Below are positions 1 through 5,375 of a stretch of DNA of 9,113 nucleotides, in pieces. This DNA comes from Deltaproteobacteria bacterium (GTDB lineage: Bacteria; Desulfobacterota_C; Deferrisomatia; Deferrisomatales; JACRMM01). The notes below the pieces were generated by a model that saw nothing but the letters and a program-made list of their open reading frames with translations, did not search any database and was not told the DNA's origin. The stretch lies in contig JACRCS010000787.1 of assembly GCA_016218905.1 (NCBI GenBank), positions 1-9,113 on the forward strand. The letters run 5' to 3'. A program made the position numbers and the translations under genes. Position 1 is the first letter of the stretch, and the number at the start of each line of letters is the position of its first letter.

Positions 1-103
1 CGGCGCCCTCCGGCTCCACGCCGAGGAGGGCGGCGAACGCCTCGCCGGTGCGCGCCAGGTCCTCGACGACGATCCCCACGTGTTCGAGCTTCGGGCGCTC
101 CAC
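1..103 (-). CDS. VOC-fold (glyoxalase/methylmalonyl-CoA epimerase-like) protein, N-terminal fragment
   Basis: Only the first 34 codons are in the window; the rest lies beyond base 1. Read from GTG at 103-101 the protein begins MERPKLEHVGIVVEDL and continues into AFAALLG. This is the first beta-alpha unit of the vicinal oxygen chelate fold, with the family's first metal-ligand His in LEHVGIVV. The pattern is closest to methylmalonyl-CoA epimerases, but glyoxalase or dioxygenase relatives cannot be excluded from so little sequence. GTG at 103 is preferred because a strong Shine-Dalgarno, GGAAAGGAG, ends five bases upstream. An in-frame GTG at 109-107 would overlap that site. The gene starts two bases after the hydantoinase B stop, so the two are very probably co-transcribed and translationally coupled. 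It is the second VOC gene in the window. Confidence 0.8.
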   Translation of the reverse strand, partial: MERPKLEHVGIVVEDLARTGEAFAALLGVEPEGA

Positions 104-105
104 CT

Positions 106-1719
106 TCACTCCTTTCCGGGGTCGCCGTAGCCCCCGCCGCCACCCGAGACCTGGGTGAGGAGGGTCCCCTCGGGCAGTCCCTCCACGATGTCGAGGCTCT
201 TGGGCCGAATCCTCCGTCCGTCGGGCAGGTCGAGCAGCAGCCGGTTTCGGGCGCCGCGTCCGCCGCCGGCGAGGCCGAAGGCCCGCGTCTCGTCCGTCAG
301 CCCGTCCCCGAAGACAACGACCCGGGTGCGGGGGCCCCCGAAACGGATGCGGGTCACGACGCCCCAGCCGCCCCGCCAGCGACCCTTGCCGGGCGTCCCC
401 TGGGCGTATTCGTGGCGGAGGAGGAGGTTCGGCGTCTGGGCCTCGAACATCTCCGGGTCCTGCGCGAGCACGCCCCCGGCGCAGTTGATGAGGCCGATGT
501 GGTCGTAGCCGTCGGCGCCGAGCAGGGCCCCGCCGCCGCCTTTGAGCGCGTTGAAGAGGATGTCCACGTAGGGCTCGCCGCCCCGCCGCGGGTCCGGTCC
601 CGAGAGGACGGCCGCGAGCATCCGGTTCCAGCCGGCAGTCACGCGGTCGGGGCGAGCGCCGTGGAAGGCGCGAAAGAGGGCGTCGGCGTGGGCGCCCGTG
701 AGGGTGTTGCCGAAGCCCGTGGCGGCGGGATGCCGGGCGGCGAGGATCGTCCCCTCCGGGAGCTCGATCGCCAGCGGCGCGAGCATGCCGTCATTGTGAG
801 GGATATCGGGCGCCAGGATCATCAGGAGCGTCAACACGGCGGCGGAGAGGGACGCGGAACGCGGCGCGTTGATGAACCCGGGGGTCTGCGGCGAGGTGCC
901 CGCGTACGTGAGCCGGAGCGCTCCGTCCGCGATCTCCACGCGGCAGCGGATCCGGAGCGCGCCCCCGCGCTCCTCCGCGCCGGCGCAGACGAGGGCCTCC
1001 CCCTCGTAGACGCCCGGAGGAAACTCCCGGATCGCCGCCCGCATCCTGCGTTCGGTGGCCGCGAAGAGGGCGTCCGCCTGCGCTCGGAAGCCTTCCAGCC
1101 CGGAGCGGGCGAGGAGGCGGTGAAAGCCCCTCTCCCCGACAACGCAGGCCCCCATGGCGGCCTGGAGGTCCTCGGCGACGACCGGGTAGCGAAGGTTCGC
1201 GAGGACGGCCTCCCACACGTCCCGCCGCTGCCGGCCCGCCTCGACGACCTTCAAGGGAGGGATCCGCAGGCCCTCCTGCCAGACCTCGGTGGCCCGCGGG
1301 TTGTAGCCTCCCGCGACCGCGCCGCCGATATCCGCCTGGTGTCCCTTGGCGGCCGCCCAGGCGACGAGCTCACCGCCCTCCGGCGGCCAGAAGATCGGCC
1401 GGAAGACGCAGACGTCGGCGAGCTGGTTCCCGCCGGAGAAGACGTCGTTGTGGAGGATCACGTCGCCGGGAGCGAGGTCGTTTCCGAAGCGCTCGATGAC
1501 CGAGCGGAGCGCCGGTTGGACCGCGAAGGCGAGCACCGGGATGTACTCGGTCTGCTCGAGCATCTTGCCACGAGCGTCGTAGAGCCCGGTGACGAAGTCC
1601 CGGGCCTCGGCGAGGATGGGCGAGCGCGCCGTGTGGAGGAGCGACAGGCCCATCTCCGTCGTGAGCCCCTTCAGCCGGCGCTGGAGGATCGCTATGTCAG
1701 AGGCGGTGGGGGTGCTCAT
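106..1719 (-). CDS. hyuB: Hydantoinase B/oxoprolinase family protein (HyuB-like)
   Basis: Complete 537-residue protein, the usual length for HyuB subunits of ATP-dependent N-methylhydantoinase/5-oxoprolinase and related acetone/acetophenone carboxylases. Family landmarks appear in order: HNDVFSGGNQLAD at 90-102 (cf. ND.Y.GG.H..D), GHQADIGG at 126-133, EVWQEGLRIPP at 145-155, YAGTSPQTPGFINAP at 272-286, GRWRGGWG at 446-453 and the glycine-rich end GGGGGYGDP at 526-534. The usual DSGG before the RGG motif reads GTPG here, and the H of GG.H is N98-Q99. Such proteins work with a HyuA partner that binds ATP and attacks a cyclic amide or ketone; the exact substrate is not readable. No hyuA lies directly upstream, where the repeat region sits; it could only be elsewhere or beyond base 1. 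The start ATG 1719 has AGGTGAAGG upstream, right at the edge of repeat copy A. Confidence 0.93.
   Translation of the reverse strand: MSTPTASDIAILQRRLKGLTTEMGLSLLHTARSPILAEARDFVTGLYDARGKMLEQTEYIPVLAFAVQPALRSVIERFGNDLAPGDVILHNDVFSGGNQLADVCVFRPIFWPPEGGELVAWAAAKGHQADIGGAVAGGYNPRATEVWQEGLRIPPLKVVEAGRQRRDVWEAVLANLRYPVVAEDLQAAMGACVVGERGFHRLLARSGLEGFRAQADALFAATERRMRAAIREFPPGVYEGEALVCAGAEERGGALRIRCRVEIADGALRLTYAGTSPQTPGFINAPRSASLSAAVLTLLMILAPDIPHNDGMLAPLAIELPEGTILAARHPAATGFGNTLTGAHADALFRAFHGARPDRVTAGWNRMLAAVLSGPDPRRGGEPYVDILFNALKGGGGALLGADGYDHIGLINCAGGVLAQDPEMFEAQTPNLLLRHEYAQGTPGKGRWRGGWGVVTRIRFGGPRTRVVVFGDGLTDETRAFGLAGGGRGARNRLLLDLPDGRRIRPKSLDIVEGLPEGTLLTQVSGGGGGYGDPGKE
109..117 (-). promoter_or_regulatory. 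Shine-Dalgarno deciding the start of the second VOC gene
   Basis: GGAAAGGAG on the minus strand lies inside the last codons of hydantoinase B and ends five bases before GTG 103-101. It favours that GTG over the in-frame GTG at 109-107, which would overlap the site. Confidence 0.65.
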
Positions 1720-1734
1720 GGCTGGCCTTCACCT

Positions 1735-2037
1735 CTTCGCCAAAGCCGCCTGGCCGCCTCCACGGAGACCCCTCCCCGACCTCCGGAAGGTTTGCGTACC
1801 GGGTCAGACCAGGCAACGGTCTTCGTGGTCTCCCTGTTCGACCCTGCGACAACCTGCCAGGGCGGGTCGGGGGTCTTCCCGGAGAAGGGGCAGGCGGCAT
1901 TGGCGAGCTGTCGCCCGGGAGCAGAACTCTGACCACCACCCCTCGAACGTACACCTGGGCAGGAAGAGACCGAGGGATCCTGCCCCGCCGGAGGGAGGAC
2001 CTCCGACCCGTACCCCAAAGGAGTCAGCTCGAACCAA
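1735..2037. repeat. Direct repeat copy A, immediately upstream of hyuB
   Basis: Two conserved blocks flank a divergent core. Block 1 (1735-1789, starting CTTCGCCAAAG) matches 2194-2248 with two differences in 55 bases by eye. Block 2 (about 1856-2010, starting GCCAGGGCGGG) matches 2321-2475 with about five differences in 155. A shorter match, CTCGAACCAA, follows at 2028-2037. The core (1790-1855) aligns only weakly with the other copy but can fold: GGGTC 1801-1805 pairs with GACCC 1840-1844, and AGACCA 1806-1811 with TGGTCT 1826-1831. Block 1 ends within the hyuB Shine-Dalgarno region, so a hyuB transcript leader would contain this element. Function unknown. Confidence 0.85.
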
Positions 2038-2091
2038 AGGGCCCTCGGGCTGCTCATCATTTGCCTCACCTCGAGCTGATCGCAGCGGGAC

Positions 2092-2124
2092 GGTCGGGGA
2101 GGGGTCTCCCTTCCGGCGGCCAGG
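2092..2124. repeat. Inverted partial copy of repeat block 1
   Basis: GGTCGGGGAGGGGTCTCC at 2092-2109 is the exact reverse complement of 1764-1781 in copy A, and matches 2223-2240 in copy B with one difference. The similarity continues imperfectly through GGCGGCCAGG to 2124. The fragment lies between the two direct copies, so it could form a long stem with either, with a loop of about 83 bases to copy B. Confidence 0.75.
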
Positions 2125-2193
2125 ATCCCTGAAGGCTTCGCTCTGAGGTTCGCGTTACTTGCCCTGGTGGCGAGCTCTCGCCGTTCGACACCC

Positions 2194-2505
2194 CTTCGCC
2201 AAAGTCGCCTGGCCGCCTCCACGGAGACACCTCCCCGACCTCCGGAAGCCTCGGGTGCCGGTTCGAGCCAGTGGCCCCGGCCGTTCCTCGCCGTTCTCCA
2301 GCTGGAAGAGGCGAGACAATGCCAGGGCGGGTCGGGGGTCTTCCCGGAGAAGGGGCAGGCGGCAGTGGCGAGCTGTCGCCCGGGAGCAGAAGTCTGACCA
2401 CCACCCCTCGAACGTACACCTGGGCAGGAAGAAACCGAGGGATCCTGCCCCGCCGGAGGGAAGACCCCCGACCCGCGCCCCCAAAAGCGCCGCGGCTCGA
2501 ACCAA
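2194..2505. repeat. Direct repeat copy B
   Basis: Second copy of the element at 1735-2037, in the same orientation, with offsets of 459, 465 and 468 bases along its length. Blocks 2194-2248 and 2321-2475 are nearly identical to copy A, and CTCGAACCAA recurs at 2496-2505. The core (2249-2320) differs from copy A but also contains an inverted repeat: CTCGCC 2287-2292 pairs with GGCGAG 2310-2315, with TTC/GAA pairing inside. Conserved flanks around a diverged core that still forms a hairpin suggest a structured RNA or a MITE-like element. That is inference. Confidence 0.85.
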
Positions 2506-2531
2506 GACCCCCGACCCCCGACCCGCGCCCC
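2463..2531 (-). repeat. C-rich duplicated 19-mer; G-quadruplex-like on the transcribed-sense strand
   Basis: GACCCCCGACCCGCGCCCC occurs at 2463-2481 and again at 2513-2531. On the minus strand, which has the sense of the ligase message, 2531-2508 reads as four G-runs (4, 3, 5 and 5) with loops of two to three bases. That matches the G-quadruplex pattern. It begins about 25 bases beyond the ligase stop codon. No U-tract follows, so this is not a standard intrinsic terminator. Confidence 0.6.
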
Positions 2532-2540
2532 GAGCGCCTG

Positions 2541-2582
2541 AACCTCAACCTCGACCTCAACCTTGGCCTTGGCCTTGGCTTT
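2541..2582. repeat. Degenerate hexanucleotide tandem array over the ligase stop codon
   Basis: Seven six-base units read AACCTC, AACCTC, GACCTC, AACCTT, GGCCTT, GGCCTT, GGCTTT on the plus strand. The ligase stop codon (2557-2559) lies inside the array, so the last residues of the protein, QGQGQG, are encoded by the repeat. The hexamer is in register with codon pairs, so expansion would lengthen the tail without a frameshift. Confidence 0.85.
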
Positions 2583-3960
2583 CAACCAGAATCAGCTTCG
2601 TCTTGTGAGCCTCCCGGGGGAGGCTCTCGGGCTCCACCCACTCGATCTCCGGCCGGACCCGGAGCTCGTCGCGCACGCGGGCCTCCATCTCCCGGCCGAG
2701 TGACGCGAGCGCCTCGCCCTCGCCGCCGCGGCCCCGTTCGACCCGGAGCCGGAGCCGGCCTTCCACCCGGGGCCCCGGCGCCCGGAGCACGATCCGGAAG
2801 TGGCCGGTCACGCGCGGGACAAACGTCGCGAGCACGCCCTGGATCGCGGCGGGGAAGACGTTGACGCCCCGGACGATCAGCATGTCGTCGGCCCGACCCA
2901 CGATGGAGAAGCGAAGGCCCGGCAGGCCGCAGCGGCAGGGCGAGGTCGCGACCCGGATGACGTCTCCGAAGCTCGAGCGGATGAAGGGGCCGCCCTCCCA
3001 GGCGAGCCAGGTGACGAGCATCTCCCCCTCGGCGCCGTCGGCGAGCGGGATCGGGCGGCGGGTCTTCGGCTCCACGAGCTCCAACAGACAGTGGTCGCCG
3101 GAGACGAAGTGCATCCCCTCCTCGGCGTCGCAGGTGATCCCGTGGAAGCCGTGGCCGCCGCCCGTGTGGTCGAAGACCCGGGCGCCGAAGCCCTCGGCGA
3201 GCCGCGCCCGCACCTCGGGAATCGAACCGCCGGGCTCCCCGGCGGAGAAGAACCACTTGAACCCGAGCTCGGTGAGCGGCACCCCGAGGAGTTCGGGGCA
3301 GCGCTCGATCAGGAGCTCGCCGAAGCTCGGCGTGGCGACGATCGCCTCGGCGCTGGTGAGCCGGGCGAGCTCGAGGACCCGCCGGGCACCCCCCTCAGCG
3401 CCGGCGGGCACGACGCAGGCGCCCAGGTGCATGATCCCCTGGGAGAGCGGCAGGCCACCGGTGAACATGGAGAGGGAGAGGGCCTGGAGCATGACGGTGC
3501 CGGGCCGGACGCCCGCCCGCCAGTACTTGCGGGCGTGCATCTCGTTGACGACTGCGATGTCGGACGCGGTGAGCGTGTAAAGGGTAGGCACGCCCGTGGT
3601 GCCGGAGGTGGCGTTGACGCGGACGACCTTCTCGCGGGGGGCACAGGTGATCCCGCCGAAGGGGTGGCCCTCCGTCTCCAGGCTCTCGGTCTGGGCGCGG
3701 CGGAGGTCGTCCTTCGCGAGCACGGGGACCCGGCGGAAGTCGTCCCAGGTGCGGACGTCCCCCGGCCGGACGCCCGCCTCGTCGAAGGTCTTCCGGTAGA
3801 ACGGGGAGCGGGCATAAGCGTACCGGAGCTCCGCCTGGAGCCGCGTCCACTGGAGCTCGAGGAGGCGCTCCGGGGCCAGCTCCTCCACTTCCGGGTTCCA
3901 GAGGCGCTGTTGCGGGTCGGGCAGCGGACCCGCGCGCAGGGTGGACGAGTCAGCGACCAT
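2557..3960 (-). CDS. Phenylacetate-CoA ligase-like (PaaK family) AMP-forming acyl-CoA ligase
   Basis: Expected to activate a carboxylic acid to an acyl-adenylate and then a CoA thioester in the cytoplasm. The 467-residue length suits the PaaK family, which is shorter than typical acyl-CoA synthetases. Motifs: N-terminal RLWNPEVEEL and SPFYRKTF (52-59) typical of PaaK; ATP-binding loop NATSGTTGVP (116-125); GEPGGS (241-246); GEMLVTW (312-318) and FIRSSFGDV (326-334); CRCG (342-345); hinge GRADDMLIVRGVNVFP (355-370); C-terminal lysines in HKTKLIL (452-458). The usual acidic residue of the YG.(S/T)E motif seems replaced: the segment reads FDHTGGGHGFHG (263-274). Substrate is unknown; aromatic or dicarboxylic acids are possible. 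ATG 3960 is chosen for its GAGGAG site five bases upstream; an ATG at 4014 has none. The preceding aminotransferase stop is 72 bases upstream. The C-terminus runs into a hexamer repeat encoding QGQGQG. Confidence 0.92.
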   Translation of the reverse strand: MVADSSTLRAGPLPDPQQRLWNPEVEELAPERLLELQWTRLQAELRYAYARSPFYRKTFDEAGVRPGDVRTWDDFRRVPVLAKDDLRRAQTESLETEGHPFGGITCAPREKVVRVNATSGTTGVPTLYTLTASDIAVVNEMHARKYWRAGVRPGTVMLQALSLSMFTGGLPLSQGIMHLGACVVPAGAEGGARRVLELARLTSAEAIVATPSFGELLIERCPELLGVPLTELGFKWFFSAGEPGGSIPEVRARLAEGFGARVFDHTGGGHGFHGITCDAEEGMHFVSGDHCLLELVEPKTRRPIPLADGAEGEMLVTWLAWEGGPFIRSSFGDVIRVATSPCRCGLPGLRFSIVGRADDMLIVRGVNVFPAAIQGVLATFVPRVTGHFRIVLRAPGPRVEGRLRLRVERGRGGEGEALASLGREMEARVRDELRVRPEIEWVEPESLPREAHKTKLILVESQGQGQG

Positions 3961-3965
3961 GCTCG

Positions 3966-3971
3966 CTCCTC
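3966..3971 (-). promoter_or_regulatory. Shine-Dalgarno deciding the ligase start
   Basis: GAGGAG on the minus strand ends five bases before ATG 3960-3958. The in-frame ATG at 4014 would add 18 residues (MAAQGPRPGKQQ...) unlike the start of PaaK proteins and has no purine-rich site before it. Confidence 0.75.
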
Positions 3972-3997
3972 GTGGCAACTGTTGCTTGCCGGGCCGG

Positions 3998-4009
3998 GGC
4001 CCTTGGGCC
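3998..4009. repeat. Short inverted repeat in the aminotransferase-ligase gap
   Basis: GGCCC TT GGGCC forms a perfect short palindrome in the 72-base gap (3961-4032). No T-run follows in either direction, so it is not called a terminator. It may be only a by-product of GC-rich sequence. Confidence 0.35.
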
Positions 4010-4032
4010 GCCAAGCCGGTCGACCGTCCCCG

Positions 4033-5283
4033 TTAGCCCGGGTACTTCGCCTTCACGTACTCCAGCGATTCGTCGATCACCCGGGCGGTCGTCTCCAGGT
4101 CCTGGTCCGTGTGCCGATAGCAGATGTAGCCGTGGTGGTGGGGGGTGAAGAAGATCCCCCGCCGGATCATCTGCGTGTAGAAGTCGGTGCGCTTTCCCTT
4201 CTGGTGCTCGTCCTTCTTGAACGAGACGAAGAACATCGGGGCGACGCCCGTCAGCTCGGCGCCGACGTCGTGCTTCGCGATGATCCCGCGGAGGCGCTCC
4301 AGGAAGCGCTCGCCCTTGGCCCAGATCTTCCCCAGCACGTCTTCGCGCTCCAGGATCTCGATCGTCTTCAAGGCGGCCACGTAGCCGTCGCTGTTCGGGA
4401 AGAACGTCGACGAGATGAAGAGGGCGTGGGCCGCGGCCATCATCACGTCGTGCTTTCCCGTGACGACGCTGATCGCGTAGCCGTTGGCGATCCCCTTGCC
4501 CAGGACCGAGAGGTCCGGCGTGACGCCGTAGAGCTTCTGCGCGCCGCCCAGCGAGAGCCGGAAGCCTGTCCGGATCTCGTCGTAGACGAGCACCGCGCCG
4601 TGCCGGTCCGCGAGCTCCCGCACTCCCTCCAGGAAGCCGGGCTTCGGTTCCTCCATCTTGGCGTGGAGGGGGTGGCCGAAGGGCGTCATGATGATGGCCG
4701 CGGTCTCCTTCCCGTGCCGTTCCAGCACGTCTTTGAGGCCGTCGAGGTCGTTGTACCGAAACTCGTGCACGTCCTCGTAGAGCTTCGCCGGGACGCCGCC
4801 CTTCATCTCCACGCACCAGTCGTGCCAGCCGTGGTACCCGCAGCGCACCACCTTGACCCGGTTCGTGTACGCCCGCGCGATCCGAATGGCCGCCGTCGTG
4901 GCGTCGGAGCCGGTCTTGAGGAAGATGCTCAGCTCCGCAGAGGGCACGAGCTCCCGGATCTTCTTCGCCAGCTCGTTCTGGTAGGGCTGAGTGAGGGTGA
5001 AGCAGAACCCCTTGTCCCGGATCTGTCGGACGACGGCCTCGTCGACCTCCTCCTCTCGGTACCCGAGGATCATGGGGCCGTAGCCGCAGAGGTAGTCAAT
5101 GTACTCGTTGCCGTCGACGTCGACGAGCCGGCACCCCTTACCGCTCTCCAGAAAGATCGGGTACTCCCCCTCCACGAAGTCGCTGGGCTTTCGCGCCCCC
5201 AGGACCCCTCCCGGGACGAGCGTCTTGGCCTCTTCGAAGAGCTCAAGGCTCCGGGCGATGGTCAGTTTTTCGGCAGTGCTCAT
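4033..5283 (-). CDS. Class III PLP aminotransferase, glutamate-1-semialdehyde aminomutase-like
   Basis: Complete 416-residue fold-type I PLP enzyme. The N-terminus follows the HemL pattern: LFEEAKTLVPGGV (15-27), then LVDVDGNEYIDYLCGYGPMILG (53-74). PLP-site landmarks are KTGSDATTAAIRIAR (123-137), YHGWHDW (150-156), DEIRTGFR (235-242), with D235 for the pyridine nitrogen, and the probable Schiff-base lysine K263 in LGKGIANGYA. Family members transfer or migrate amino groups on aldehyde or keto substrates. True HemL proteins usually read NSGTEA where this has KTGSDA, and YHGHAD where this has YHGWHDW. No other tetrapyrrole gene is nearby, so haem synthesis is unlikely and a catabolic or amino-acid role is more likely. 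ATG 5283 has AAAGGAG five bases upstream. It follows the saccharopine dehydrogenase-like gene by 92 bases and precedes the ligase by 72. Confidence 0.92.
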   Translation of the reverse strand: MSTAEKLTIARSLELFEEAKTLVPGGVLGARKPSDFVEGEYPIFLESGKGCRLVDVDGNEYIDYLCGYGPMILGYREEEVDEAVVRQIRDKGFCFTLTQPYQNELAKKIRELVPSAELSIFLKTGSDATTAAIRIARAYTNRVKVVRCGYHGWHDWCVEMKGGVPAKLYEDVHEFRYNDLDGLKDVLERHGKETAAIIMTPFGHPLHAKMEEPKPGFLEGVRELADRHGAVLVYDEIRTGFRLSLGGAQKLYGVTPDLSVLGKGIANGYAISVVTGKHDVMMAAAHALFISSTFFPNSDGYVAALKTIEILEREDVLGKIWAKGERFLERLRGIIAKHDVGAELTGVAPMFFVSFKKDEHQKGKRTDFYTQMIRRGIFFTPHHHGYICYRHTDQDLETTARVIDESLEYVKAKYPG

Positions 5284-5311
5284 GTCTTCTCCTTTGGTCG
5301 AGCCCGGCCGT

Positions 5312-5349
5312 TCCGACGGGTCTGACTCGTCCGACGCGTCGGACCCGTC
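5312..5349. repeat. Nine-base tandem array forming an imperfect hairpin
   Basis: Four nine-base units lie in the gap between genes 3 and 4: TCCGACGGG, TCTGACTCG, TCCGACGCG, TCGGACCCG (5312-5347), consensus TC.GAC..G. The array is also self-complementary: GACGGGTCTGAC (5315-5326) pairs with GTCGGACCCGTC (5338-5349) apart from one position, leaving an 11-base loop. No T-run follows, so a processing or attenuation role fits better than termination. Confidence 0.8.
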
Positions 5350-5375
5350 CAGGGGCGCCGGATAACTGACGAAAA

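Larger units (their letters stand above)
1720..2556. other. Long non-coding region with duplicated elements
   Basis: This stretch of about 840 bases separates the ligase gene from hydantoinase B, unlike the short gaps elsewhere. Open frames cross it on both strands, but they are low-complexity Pro/Arg/Gly-rich translations with no recognisable domain. The nucleotide repeats are conserved regardless of frame, with a 6-base offset change between the two conserved blocks, which fits conserved DNA or RNA rather than protein. From the ligase side it holds a C-rich tail (2463-2531), repeat copy B (2194-2505), an inverted fragment (2092-2124) and repeat copy A (1735-2037). I see no tRNA, transposase gene, convincing promoter or U-tailed terminator. 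Confidence 0.75.

Noticed and set aside
1735..2505. CRISPR array
   Set aside because: Only two long, widely spaced copies with no short regular repeat-spacer pattern and no cas genes.
1720..2556. Insertion sequence
   Set aside because: No transposase-like frame and no clear terminal inverted repeats with target duplication; a MITE-like origin remains only a possibility.
1716..2585. Minus-strand open frame of 289 codons across the repeat region
   Set aside because: It contains two repeat-derived PGVRSRGGGQ-type segments but no domain. Conservation between copies is at DNA level across all frames, and its N-terminus is the translated hexamer array (KAKAKAKVEVEVEV).
3961..4014. Ligase start at ATG 4014
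   Set aside because: No Shine-Dalgarno, and an extension unlike PaaK N-termini; ATG 3960 has GAGGAG at good spacing.
2800..5325. Very long plus-strand open frame (841 codons), and similar ones at 412-1932, 5409-7130 and 7229-8401
   Set aside because: These are opposite-strand shadows of well-supported minus-strand genes in GC-rich DNA; translations are Arg/Asp/Val/Gly-rich without domains and cross gene boundaries.
5315..5349. Intrinsic terminator
   Set aside because: The stem is good but no T-run follows on either strand, and the next gene begins within about 30 bases.
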